64,000 nt of DNA, taken from the NCBI GenBank assembly GCA_937120475.1, contig CAKZJV010000007.1, positions 372,001 to 436,000 of the forward strand. The letters run 5' to 3'. Made by a program: the position numbers and the translations under genes. The notes under the pieces were generated by a model that saw nothing but the letters and a program-made list of their open reading frames with translations, was not told the origin of the DNA and did no database searches. Shown in pieces: positions 44,118 to 52,328 of the stretch (its first letter is position 1; the number at the start of each line of letters is the position of its first letter). Source of the DNA: an uncultured Cryomorphaceae bacterium. GTDB lineage: Bacteria > Bacteroidota > Bacteroidia > Flavobacteriales > Schleiferiaceae.

Positions 44118-46112
44118 CTAGCCCTGCATTACTCTTAAACACCAGGCTTGCAATAGTTTTCTGCGACTTTCGGAAAGGTCGCGCGTACGTGGCATATATT
44201 GAGTTTCGGGCCACATGCTTCGCTGTATCCGCTGGTACATCCTGCGGGCCATGTCCGGACCATTCCAATACGCCTCGTTATTAAGAGGCACGTGTTTGCT
44301 CATGGCCGGGTAGAGGAGGTAATAGTTTTGCAGTACCTTTTGGTAGAGGATGTCAAACGTAAGGGAATTGTTGGCCACCGGCTGCTCTGCGGAAGGATAT
44401 ACATAATACTGATCGTAATCTTCAGTGGGCAGTACCCGCATGGTGATCATGGGGAAGGTCATAAGGTTCACATCGTTATAAGATGTTACCGTTTGACCGG
44501 GCAGGGCGCAGTAAAATAAACGGTTGCCGGGTGTAGGCAGGGCCACACTCAAGGGATCTCCCGGGGTATAGGCAAAACTGCTTACCGGACCGTGAGCCGT
44601 TTGATTGGGAGTGGTATCGAATACCTGTATGGTAAGGCCGCCCGGTACACTTTGTACTTGTGAACCACGGTAGTAAACCGCAAAGGAGCAGGCCACATCA
44701 ACCCCGTTAAAATTGAAGCGATTCTGTACAGTGCCATCGGCCTCCTGCTCAGCATAAACCGTAGAGGTATCACTGGCTATCATGTAATCCACCTCGCGCG
44801 ATAGCACCCGGTTGGCATCGGGCTGATAGAGTTCAGCGTACAACTCCAGTATTACCGGAAAGCCTGAACCGGAGCTGTTTTCAGTGGTTTTGTCCACCAT
44901 TTGGTCGGCTACCGCTGTAAGGTCAACGTCAATCAGTCCACCGCGCTTCATATAATTTTCAGTGCTGTAGTCAATGGGGCCTAAGTCCAGGAAGGGCACA
45001 TAGTCCGACCCCTGCTTACTCACAATCCGGAGGCTTACCGTGCCAAGACTGTATTTCGGGTTGGTTTTGTTGGTGCTATTGTATTGTTCGGGGAATGTAT
45101 TGATGAGATCCAGGCTCATAAAAGGGTTTTCCGAACCGCGATACTCCATAAGTATGGGAGCCAATACAAAAGAGCTACCGTTGCCGCCCGGTGATGGAAA
45201 AGACTGTTCCGGCATCATTTGGCGGCACATGGTAATGGATGAAAATTCTCCCTCATACCAGGGTGAAATAGTACCGGTAATCTGTAATTCGGCCGCGTTC
45301 AGCCCTCCGTCCTGGTAAAGTTTTACCAATTGGTCCAGCACATCGGTACTGTAATCAAAACCATTGATGGGCGGTATGGAGCGGTATAAACTGTAACGAA
45401 TCATTACCCCTTTAAAATCAGCCCGCCCGGTTACGGCCATACCCAGTACCTTCAGTATTTCCTGGTCAGCCAGCTCTTCTTTGGGTATAGTATGGAACAC
45501 CACCGTTGAGGCTCCGGCCGATGCGGTAAGGGCCACGTTTCTTTGAAAATTAATGTAGCGCGTAGAACCTTTGGAGGGCGTTCCGCTCATCAGGGCTTCA
45601 TCATTTTTTTCCAACAGTACATTACTGGCAATAAACTGTGAGCTGGGCACCGACTCAGGGTTAACATCGCAGATAACTCCGGTAGAGGCCATATTTCCCC
45701 CGGGGCGCATATTGAACGAAAGTTCGGCCCCTAATACATTGCTGGTGGTATCAAAATCATTGGGGCTGGTTTGTACACTTTGTACTTCAACTCCTTTCAT
45801 GGTGAGACCCATCCCTCCGTAATAGTTCCATTCGGCCGGAATTAGCTGGGCTTCATTACCATTGCTATCGTGAAACTTTTGAATGTTTTGAGCCCATGCC
45901 AGCCATTCTTCATCCGTCATTCCAAGTGTATCGGGCTGCACCTGAACGGAATCGGCTAAACGTAAAGGTTTACCGGTCCATTCGGGTTTGGGAGGATTAA
46001 AGCTCTCATCACAGAAGGTATAGCCCAGGGCATAGTCGTCATTGTTGGCGGTACCCACGTTCACATCAATAAGGCCATTGAAGTGAATTCGCGGAAAATC
46101 GAATTGACTCAT
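44118..46112 (-). CDS. VioB/RebD N-terminal-domain-like protein
   Basis: A 664-residue cytoplasmic protein without signal peptide. It opens 'MSQFDFPRIHFNGLIDVNVG' then 'TANNDDY', closely like VioB of violacein synthesis (FPRIHFRG...VNAPTANRD). Further correspondences are 'NVLGAELSFNMRPGG', 'FHTIPKEELADQEI' with 'VMIRYSLYRSIPPINGF', and 'LQITGTISPWYEGEFSSIT'. VioB, RebD and StaD couple indole-pyruvate imines and have about 1000 residues with a C-terminal haem/ferritin-like half. That half is missing here and no VioA/RebO tryptophan oxidase is adjacent, so bisindole synthesis is not implied. It is the first gene of an operon with the propeller lipoprotein and VTT protein. Confidence 0.7.
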   Translation of the reverse strand: MSQFDFPRIHFNGLIDVNVGTANNDDYALGYTFCDESFNPPKPEWTGKPLRLADSVQVQPDTLGMTDEEWLAWAQNIQKFHDSNGNEAQLIPAEWNYYGGMGLTMKGVEVQSVQTSPNDFDTTSNVLGAELSFNMRPGGNMASTGVICDVNPESVPSSQFIASNVLLEKNDEALMSGTPSKGSTRYINFQRNVALTASAGASTVVFHTIPKEELADQEILKVLGMAVTGRADFKGVMIRYSLYRSIPPINGFDYSTDVLDQLVKLYQDGGLNAAELQITGTISPWYEGEFSSITMCRQMMPEQSFPSPGGNGSSFVLAPILMEYRGSENPFMSLDLINTFPEQYNSTNKTNPKYSLGTVSLRIVSKQGSDYVPFLDLGPIDYSTENYMKRGGLIDVDLTAVADQMVDKTTENSSGSGFPVILELYAELYQPDANRVLSREVDYMIASDTSTVYAEQEADGTVQNRFNFNGVDVACSFAVYYRGSQVQSVPGGLTIQVFDTTPNQTAHGPVSSFAYTPGDPLSVALPTPGNRLFYCALPGQTVTSYNDVNLMTFPMITMRVLPTEDYDQYYVYPSAEQPVANNSLTFDILYQKVLQNYYLLYPAMSKHVPLNNEAYWNGPDMARRMYQRIQRSMWPETQYMPRTRDLSESRRKLLQAWCLRVMQG

Positions 46113-46350
46113 ATAGAGTAGGTTTGCTTGGTTAACTTAAAATAGAAAGAGCTATATTAAGAAAATTCAGGAAGAACCCACCGTTGAATTGAGTGACCAG
46201 AAGTAATATTTGAGTGGGCTGCTCAAATGGCAAAGGCTATTGCTGGCTTTGGCCACTAATCGGAGACCAGGCACTTTGCTAAATGGTTAAGCCCAAACCA
46301 TCCCACGGCCAATTTTAATTGCCGGGCAATTTCCTGGTAGAAACAAACCT

Positions 46351-47607
46351 TTAGAATAGGGAATAGCCCAAAATTAAGCTGACCTTATTGTAGGAAGAAG
46401 CCCAATCTCGGTAATTCCCTAAAACCTCACGATCGGTATGATACCTCACCTCCACACTCATACGTTTCCCGTATTTATACCCCAAACCAAAGGCTCCGTT
46501 TCCGGAAGAATCCATTTCAAGCCTGGAGGTGGGGGTACCATTATCCCAGGTGAACCCAATGAATGAATTCATCGGAATGTCGGCCACGTAAAAAACGTTT
46601 ACGAACAGCTTGGATTGATTATTCAGGAAAACGTAATAGCGAAGGCCCAACGGTAATTCTATAGACTGGTAATCCACCTTGGTGGTGATGTTGCCGCCCA
46701 GTACGATTCTACCGGTTTCCCGGGTATTTTCAGCCTTATAGTATTGATAGGTGGGCTCCAGTACAATGCTCCATTTATTTTTGTTGAAAGGCAGAATACA
46801 TTCGGCTTCAACCCCCAATCTGAAACTCAGTTTATTGTCAAAATCATTGTCGCGCTGATTGCCAGAAGAGTTTTGAATTTCCAGGCTCGCCAAACTTACG
46901 CCTGCCCTTACAGCCATGTGGAATATATCATCTCTACCAGGAGTATCGAGGTAAGTGGTGTATTCCGAGTTTACACATTTGTTGTAGCTTATAAAAATGG
47001 CTTCCAGGTCTTTTTGGGCGTACCTTAGCTTTTCTATGTCTTCAAATTGAACTCCCGAGCATATCAAATTCATGATTAGTTGCTGCTTGAAGTAGTTGTT
47101 ATAACCTATGTTGGTATTGTCGATCAGGTAGGCTTTATAAACTAACTGGGTGGTTTGGGTGTCTGCTTCCATTTTATAAAAGAAGCGGGTGAGGTTACCA
47201 TCCACATAGGCAAACAGGGACGCTTTACCTTCTATGAGTACTTTAAGGAATAATACCTCTTCCTTAAATTCGGGCTCCTTTACCGGGCTCATTTTGCGCA
47301 CCTTGTCGCTGGAACGATCGATCAGGGTGCGGGCCCGTACAAATTTGGAACCATCATCAATACCGAACTCCTTGACGTTTTGCAGGCTTGCCTCTTTTAC
47401 AGCACTGCTGTCATTGAGTTTATACTTGAATTCAGTTGGGTTGTCTTTCCAGTCTACATTTTTGATGAGGCAGTCAATCCTTTGGTCAGACTCATCAATG
47501 AAATAACCGCTTTCAAAAATAATCTGCCCTTTGGAGGCAATGGATAAAAAAAGGAGTAAGGTTAGAAGGAATGCACGTTGGAAGACTGGTCTGGTTAAAG
47601 AGTACAT
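46351..47607 (-). CDS. Probable outer-membrane beta-barrel protein
   Basis: A 418-residue exported protein. ATG at complement 47605-47607 gives a signal peptide (FQRAFLLTLLLFLSIASKGQ); 25 extra in-frame codons upstream have no such role. Residues about 25-210 form a soluble domain with 'IIFESGYFIDESDQRIDCLIKN', followed by a strand-rich C-terminal half ('MAVRAGVSLASLEIQ', 'WSIVLEPTYQYYKAEN', 'IELPLGLRYYVFL') ending 'NKVSLILGYSLF', the layout of Bacteroidota porin-family barrels with an N-terminal domain. Function is unknown. Confidence 0.75.
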   Translation of the reverse strand: MYSLTRPVFQRAFLLTLLLFLSIASKGQIIFESGYFIDESDQRIDCLIKNVDWKDNPTEFKYKLNDSSAVKEASLQNVKEFGIDDGSKFVRARTLIDRSSDKVRKMSPVKEPEFKEEVLFLKVLIEGKASLFAYVDGNLTRFFYKMEADTQTTQLVYKAYLIDNTNIGYNNYFKQQLIMNLICSGVQFEDIEKLRYAQKDLEAIFISYNKCVNSEYTTYLDTPGRDDIFHMAVRAGVSLASLEIQNSSGNQRDNDFDNKLSFRLGVEAECILPFNKNKWSIVLEPTYQYYKAENTRETGRIVLGGNITTKVDYQSIELPLGLRYYVFLNNQSKLFVNVFYVADIPMNSFIGFTWDNGTPTSRLEMDSSGNGAFGLGYKYGKRMSVEVRYHTDREVLGNYRDWASSYNKVSLILGYSLF

Positions 47608-47802
47608 GATCAGCGTTTTTGAAGTAGGGGAGTAGTTAAGTTTGGGAATATAATAGGTTAAGGTCTTGGTGGACGGCCTCAAAAATAGCAGATTTTTTCA
47701 AAGCGAATACTTGTGCTTAGGGTATGGGCAGACTTTATTTTCATGCTGCTACTCTGCAGATGCTTAGCGCGGAACGGGTGATGTTGTAAGGAGCCTTAGT
47801 GA

Positions 47803-48165
47803 TTACACATCTTCTACTATGAATATGGCGTTTTTATTCAGGTCGTAAAATCCGAACTCATGCGTGTTCCAGGGGGTGTTTAAACGGAGTTTTTCCGGCT
47901 TCACGGTACCTCGTTCTAAAAATTCCTGGAAAATGGGATGAATCCCTTCTACAAAGATCTTGATCACGGCACCTCCCAATAGGGGATCATCTTCCGTATC
48001 TGCATGCCATTGCAGGTGCAGGCAAAGGTTTTCCCTTCTCATAACCGCGTACATTTTATCCTTATGTAAAAGTTTAAAGCCAACGTACTTTTCGTACCAG
48101 CTCACGTCACGGTCAATGTCCTGGCTGGGTAGTACCGGAGATATTTCCAATAGTTTAGTTTTCAT
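47803..48165 (-). CDS. Glyoxalase/bleomycin-resistance (VOC) superfamily protein
   Basis: A 120-residue single VOC module: 'LLEISPVLPSQDIDRDVSWYEKYVGFKLL' and 'LHLQWHADT ... AVIKIFVEGIHPIFQEFLERG', ending 'HEFGFYDLNKNAIFIVEDV'. Such dimers bind metal and antibiotics or act as lyases/dioxygenases. ATG at complement 48163-48165 is the proper start. It lies 4 bases downstream of the DUF1428 gene. Confidence 0.85.
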   Translation of the reverse strand: MKTKLLEISPVLPSQDIDRDVSWYEKYVGFKLLHKDKMYAVMRRENLCLHLQWHADTEDDPLLGGAVIKIFVEGIHPIFQEFLERGTVKPEKLRLNTPWNTHEFGFYDLNKNAIFIVEDV

Positions 48166-48169
48166 AGCT

Positions 48170-48574
48170 TTATTTCCGGGTTTGTTCCGTTGGGTTGGCA
48201 GGAGATTGGACCAGCGGCTTAAAACCGCTATATACCATCCGGCTGGCGTCAAAAATGAGCTTTTCGGAATTGGTTAAAGGGGCTACCAGTTGGTTCATTC
48301 TCGGATCAGCAGGAACTTTTTGGTTGGCTTTATCGCGCACCTCTTTGGAGGGAAATAATGCCCAACCGAATACCACCGCTTCATCGTCCTTTAAATCCAC
48401 CATCTCTCCGAAAGAGCGGATTCCTTCCAGCTTTAAATCATCCCCTACGTATTCAAAGTAGGCTAGGGCTCCGTATTCTTTCCAGATTTCGGCTACCTGT
48501 TCAGCTACCTTCCGGTATTCGTCCAGGTGAATTCGAGGTATGGGCAATACAAAACCGTCTATATAATCAGTCAT
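48170..48574 (-). CDS. DUF1428 (YbaA-like) protein
   Basis: A 134-residue protein with the DUF1428 pattern: 'YIDGFVLPIPRIHLDEYRKVAEQVAEIWKEYGALAYFE', 'VVFGWALFPSKEVRDKANQKV' and 'FDASRMVYSGFKPLV'. The family is dimeric ferredoxin-like, of unknown function. Cotranscribed with the VOC protein. Confidence 0.88.
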   Translation of the reverse strand: MTDYIDGFVLPIPRIHLDEYRKVAEQVAEIWKEYGALAYFEYVGDDLKLEGIRSFGEMVDLKDDEAVVFGWALFPSKEVRDKANQKVPADPRMNQLVAPLTNSEKLIFDASRMVYSGFKPLVQSPANPTEQTRK

Positions 48575-48699
48575 GGATTTGGGTTTAGTGCAAGGCTAAA
48601 TATAAAGGTTTACTTATGAGCTACCTTAAGTTTCCTACTTAAACCCACATGGAGCCATAAGCCGGTCGATACGCTTTATCCTTGGTAGGAGGCCGGCAT

Positions 48700-49161
48700 T
48701 TACTTTGTTCTTATGGTAAATGATGCTGTCAAACCAACGCAAAAATTTCTGGGCAACTTATCCACTCCAAAAATTGCCCGGGAGTGCTGGCCTTTATCTT
48801 CTAAAATTTTGACGAATAAATCAGATGCTCCATTCACAACTTTTGGCGAATCATCCCAATTTTCCCCGGATTGAAAGTAAGCGTCAATATGATTCAGTCC
48901 AACCAGTTTGTTGAAGCCGATCTTGTTTTCAATCTGAGAGAGAACATTTAAAGCGCAAAGCTCCATTGCCTTATACCCATCTTCGGTACTTAGATCGTCA
49001 CCCAGTCGTCCCAGGTAAAGGAACCGTTCGTTTAAAATTGGAAATTGAATGGCGATGTAAGCAATATTTTCGCGAATATTTACGGATAGATAACTGCCAC
49101 CCGGAGTTGATACGTTGGGCAGCTGATAGCCATATTTTACTAAATTCTCAAGGGGTGTCAT
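48700..49161 (-). CDS. RidA-family (YjgF) protein
   Basis: A 153-residue RidA-fold protein of the longer subgroup. Conserved elements: 'RFLYLGRLGDDLSTEDGYKAMELCALNVLSQIE' and 'VVNGASDLFVKILEDKGQHSRAIFGVDKLPRN'. RidA proteins deaminate reactive enamine/imine intermediates. The usual catalytic Arg of archetypal RidA (in 'R..V.v..LP') is shifted here, as in this subgroup, so deaminase activity is uncertain. Confidence 0.85.
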   Translation of the reverse strand: MTPLENLVKYGYQLPNVSTPGGSYLSVNIRENIAYIAIQFPILNERFLYLGRLGDDLSTEDGYKAMELCALNVLSQIENKIGFNKLVGLNHIDAYFQSGENWDDSPKVVNGASDLFVKILEDKGQHSRAIFGVDKLPRNFCVGLTASFTIRTK

Positions 49162-49325
49162 GGTTTCTTTAAATACCTTAAGCGACCGGAGGAGCTGATG
49201 AACTCTACATTATAGTTGTAACAGGTTATTCCTTTACCCGGTACCGGTCCTTCTGGTCAAATAAGGTCAAATCTTTATAACCGGCCTTGATTTTTGCAGA
49301 ATGTACTTCATCTTTTTCAAATTGG

Positions 49326-49481
49326 GTTCAACGGCTAGACTAAGCTTTTGAGAGGATTTCAAAAACACTAAAAGTGTTGAGCGTAAGCAAAGATAGCCGA
49401 TAAGCGAGAGCCCTGCCTGCCTGCAGGCAAGGCTTGCGGCCAGCCGTCCGCCCTCCTGAAACTCAGTTTTTGTTGGCCACA
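49326..49481 (-). repeat. attC-like element a (degenerate, distal end)
   Basis: Left end 'GGTTCAACGGC' and right core GTTGGCCACA (49472-49481), which falls in the last codons of the neighbouring lipoprotein gene. A self-complementary TGCCTGCAGGCA lies in the loop at 49418-49429. Arms pair poorly. The stretch 49162-49325 shows nothing else. Confidence 0.4.
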
Positions 49482-50200
49482 GTTCTTACTTTATAAAATG
49501 TTTGTTCAATTTCAGTTTCGATTAACATCAAGCCAATGGGTTCAAGTTTCGAGTTTATTTTATTGAAGTCACTGCCTATCACAAATTCAAAAGAGTAACA
49601 GTTTTGATTTGGAACATGGAAGCTAATGTAACTTTCTGAATATTGATCCACAATTTTAGTAAATCCCAATAAGCGTGAGGCCGTTGCCGTCCACGCTCCA
49701 TCTTGATACTTAATGACCCCACCTTCACAGGCGGATTGATTTTGTTTCAACTTTTCATCATCAATCACAATTAGTTGATAACCGTTCAAAACGGTGTCTA
49801 TTGGAGTAACTTGAAGGTTGAAAGCCTTGGAAATATCAGATGCCAGTATAGAGTCGTAATTCAGTTTAGTGTCGGTATAGTTTTCAATTTGTATGTCCAG
49901 GTATTTGCTTTTTAGGGTGTCGAAAGGCAATGCACCGATATATTTTGGTGTAGTTCTAAATGCCATGGCTATTACATTTTTAAGTTGTAGTCCATAGCTG
50001 GTGTAGGTAGTATCACTTACGGTTGTACTTGCATATTTCGAGCATTGTGCAATTCCTGCATCGTTAATTTTAGTGTCGATAATGGAAATCGTTATTCGGT
50101 AATCATCATTTTCTTGAGAATATACCAGTGTTGAACCTTCCCTTGACTTACATGAAGTCATCAACACTATTAGAATCAAGAAGCTGAATTTTTCTTTCAT
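49463..50200 (-). CDS. Orphan lipoprotein in cassette array
   Basis: A 245-residue lipoprotein: ATG at complement 50198-50200, signal peptide with lipobox (LIVLMTSCKS). The body is a mixed alpha/beta soluble domain with 'YRITISIIDTKINDAG' and 'TPIDTVLNGYQLIVIDDEK'. No family recognised. Its last codons overlap the element core, as is common for cassette genes. It lies 32 bases downstream of the serine hydrolase in the same cassette. Confidence 0.7.
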   Translation of the reverse strand: MKEKFSFLILIVLMTSCKSREGSTLVYSQENDDYRITISIIDTKINDAGIAQCSKYASTTVSDTTYTSYGLQLKNVIAMAFRTTPKYIGALPFDTLKSKYLDIQIENYTDTKLNYDSILASDISKAFNLQVTPIDTVLNGYQLIVIDDEKLKQNQSACEGGVIKYQDGAWTATASRLLGFTKIVDQYSESYISFHVPNQNCYSFEFVIGSDFNKINSKLEPIGLMLIETEIEQTFYKVRTVANKN

Positions 50201-50232
50201 GAAATTGTCTATCTCTATTGTTGCCAAAGGTC

Positions 50233-51627
50233 TTATTCTACGGACCTCAATATGTATTTCGGTATCATTTCATTGGGCGGTGTGCTCTTTCCATACAGTT
50301 CGTACGAGTTATAATTCCCACCGGTGAATACGGTAATCATATCAAGTTCTGGCCAAATGTTTATTTTCTGTCCACCGTTTCCTGAAGCCAAATAGGAATT
50401 GTAACGCTTCCCCTCAACGACATAATACTTGTGCTTCCATAGATAGCCATAGTCACCCGCTTCCATATCAAAGGTTTTATTTATCCACTCTTTTGATATC
50501 ACCTGTTTGCCATTCCACTTACCTCCGTCTTTGTACATTTTTGCCAACCGTACCAGATCCCTTGGCGTAATATACATTTGACTAAATGTGGTTCCACTAG
50601 AAGGATTAGGTTCAAAAGTCCATTCATAATCTTTGATTTCCATGGGTTCATAGAAATGTCTTTTGGCGAAGTCTTCTATTTTTTCATTTGTTGCAACTTC
50701 TACCAAACTACCCAGAGCAAGTGCGCAGCCTGTACAATAAGATGAATATTCTCCTGGCGTTGCTACCATAGGTAAATCAAGCGTGTATTTTACCCAGTCT
50801 TCATCTTCCATCATTGACATTTCGTTTCCTTTACTATTTGGGTTGTTATTTTCACAGTCCATTCCGTGACGATAGGTCAGGAAATTCTCTATGGTGATTT
50901 CTTTTTTTCGGTCATCCATATTTTGGATGTTTGGATACTTTACCTCAAAAAATGGCAAGAGTTTTTCCTTTTCGCTTTTGATAAATCCCTTGTCAATGGC
51001 AATTCCGACCAGGCCACCTATTAAAGGTTTGCCCGCAGACCTTAATTGATGAGGTGTATAGGCATCGTAGCCATAAAAATATTCTTCAAGTACTAATTTT
51101 TCGTTTTTAAAGATCAGGATGCTGTGTACTTCGGGGAAGTTGCCCCTGATGGTTTCCTTAACCATGTTTATTATGGGTTCAGGATTGGAAAATTCCTGGA
51201 ATAAATCTCCCGTGATCAGCCCATCTTTTTTCTGTTCCGGCACTTCATAAGAGTAGTTTTCAACATTGTGGAACAGTTCTCTGCGCGGAAACATTTCTAT
51301 TTTTTCAAATGCCCGGTTTAAGAGCTTGAAATTCTGACCGCCCGATTTATAACTTATAACATTTTCATTTTCATCTCTTTGAAACACAACGGGCTTGTTT
51401 CTGACGTTAACAAAACTATCTTTAGCAATATGGGTCAACGGATATTTGGAATTGTCCAATATGGCATAAAGGGTGGTGTCAAAATCTGATGCCACGAGGT
51501 CTAAAGTGGTTTCTCCCACGTATTCATAATGGCCTTCGTATTCCGTTAATTTTTGATATTCATTTTTTTCTTTTGATGGTGAGCATGCAATGGCCAGAAG
51601 GGTAATCGAAAGAAGTATTTTTCTCAT
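50233..51627 (-). CDS. Beta-lactamase-family serine hydrolase lipoprotein
   Basis: A 464-residue lipoprotein (lipobox LLAIACSPS) with a 130-residue N-terminal region and a class C-like serine hydrolase domain. The nucleophile motif is S197-A-G-K200 ('QLRSAGKPLIGG'), the Tyr motif 'GEYSSYC', and the KTG-equivalent 'GNGGQKINIWPELDM'. Such proteins are esterases or D-amino-acid peptidases more often than beta-lactamases. Orphan cassette cargo. Confidence 0.85.
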   Translation of the reverse strand: MRKILLSITLLAIACSPSKEKNEYQKLTEYEGHYEYVGETTLDLVASDFDTTLYAILDNSKYPLTHIAKDSFVNVRNKPVVFQRDENENVISYKSGGQNFKLLNRAFEKIEMFPRRELFHNVENYSYEVPEQKKDGLITGDLFQEFSNPEPIINMVKETIRGNFPEVHSILIFKNEKLVLEEYFYGYDAYTPHQLRSAGKPLIGGLVGIAIDKGFIKSEKEKLLPFFEVKYPNIQNMDDRKKEITIENFLTYRHGMDCENNNPNSKGNEMSMMEDEDWVKYTLDLPMVATPGEYSSYCTGCALALGSLVEVATNEKIEDFAKRHFYEPMEIKDYEWTFEPNPSSGTTFSQMYITPRDLVRLAKMYKDGGKWNGKQVISKEWINKTFDMEAGDYGYLWKHKYYVVEGKRYNSYLASGNGGQKINIWPELDMITVFTGGNYNSYELYGKSTPPNEMIPKYILRSVE

Positions 51628-51684
51628 TTAGCAGGTTCGTATAAAAGCGATTTTTTAATTGAGGTGCTGCAGTTGGTTCAGCTT

Positions 51685-51756
51685 GGGCCTAAAGGTTTTG
51701 CATAGGCTTGCTGGGAGCCATTCCACCGGCATGAGCTATATGTGTTGTTGTAGAGC
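51685..51756 (-). repeat. attC-like element b
   Basis: 72-base imperfect palindrome. 'GCATAGGCTTGCTGG' on the left pairs with 'CGGCATGAGCTATATG' on the right, matching elements h and j. Right core is GTTGTAGAGC (51747-51756), four bases before the next gene's stop. Confidence 0.6.
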
Positions 51757-51760
51757 GTTT

Positions 51761-52174
51761 TTATTTTTTCCATCCGGTCAAAAAGTCAAGTTCTCCTTTG
51801 TCAATTCTCTTGGAGTATTGCTTCGGGTTACCTTCTTTGTCGATAAATGCAATGACAACTCCGTTTGAACCTTTTGTGTGGATTAGTCTGAAGTCGCCTT
51901 GTGAAATGTAAATGTCTCCAATGTAGGAAGCTGGACGTGACTGCCAACCGTCCAAATTGTTTTTCGCAAAGTCAACAAGCTTAATCCACTTTTCGGAATT
52001 CACCTTAATTTCTTCAGTTTCATTCGTACTAAGTCCTGTTTCAGGGTTAACTGTACTAATTGACAAGGTGAACGGAGATTTTTGGTCAATAACTTCATTT
52101 AGTTCCAAGTCGGTTTGGCAACTTGTTATTGTTAAACTTAAAATCGAGGTTATTATTGGTATTATCTGTTTCAT
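51761..52174 (-). CDS. Small orphan lipoprotein in cassette array
   Basis: A 137-residue lipoprotein starting at ATG complement 52172-52174 (signal peptide MKQIIPIITSILSLTITSCQ). Short soluble domain with 'PFTLSISTVNPETGLS' and 'WIKLVDFAKNNLDGWQSRPASY' and 'FRLIHTKGSNGVVIAF'. No family recognised. An ATG five codons upstream is also open. Confidence 0.65.
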   Translation of the reverse strand: MKQIIPIITSILSLTITSCQTDLELNEVIDQKSPFTLSISTVNPETGLSTNETEEIKVNSEKWIKLVDFAKNNLDGWQSRPASYIGDIYISQGDFRLIHTKGSNGVVIAFIDKEGNPKQYSKRIDKGELDFLTGWKK

Positions 52175-52186
52175 TGTTTTTTCTTG

Positions 52187-52265
52187 CATGATGCAAAACG
52201 GTCTCCGGTATGAATAGTAGTGGATTTAATGCCTGCTTTTCGATTCATATATACCTGACAAAATG
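52187..52265 (-). repeat. attC-like element c1 (no gene before the next element)
   Basis: Left 'GATGCAAAACGG', pairing arms 'GGTATGAATAG' and 'GATTCATATATACC', immediately followed by element c2 with no gene between. Possibly an emptied or deleted cassette. Confidence 0.4.
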
Positions 52266-52323
52266 CAAAAACGGTTCAAGTTTATAGCCAAAGCGCTATT
52301 GCTTACAAACAATGTTGTGCATA
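52264..52323 (-). repeat. attC-like element c2
   Basis: Left 'AAAAACGG', arms 'GTTTATAGC' and 'GCTATTGCTTACAAAC', right core GTTGTGCATA (52314-52323), five bases before the esterase stop. Confidence 0.5.
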
Positions 52324-52328
52324 GTTTT

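Noticed and set aside
44118-46112. A violacein- or staurosporine-like biosynthetic cluster
   Set aside because: Only the N-terminal-like half of VioB is present. No tryptophan oxidase, no C-terminal haem half, and no VioCDE-type genes are in the window.
47608-47802. A cassette element between the barrel protein and the VOC gene
   Set aside because: No paired arms or GTT/AAC cores found. The VOC, DUF1428 and RidA genes are therefore not counted in the array.
49463-51627. The serine hydrolase as an integron-borne beta-lactamase
   Set aside because: It has the SxxK fold but the Tyr and KTG motifs and long N-terminal region fit esterase/peptidase relatives better; resistance cannot be claimed.
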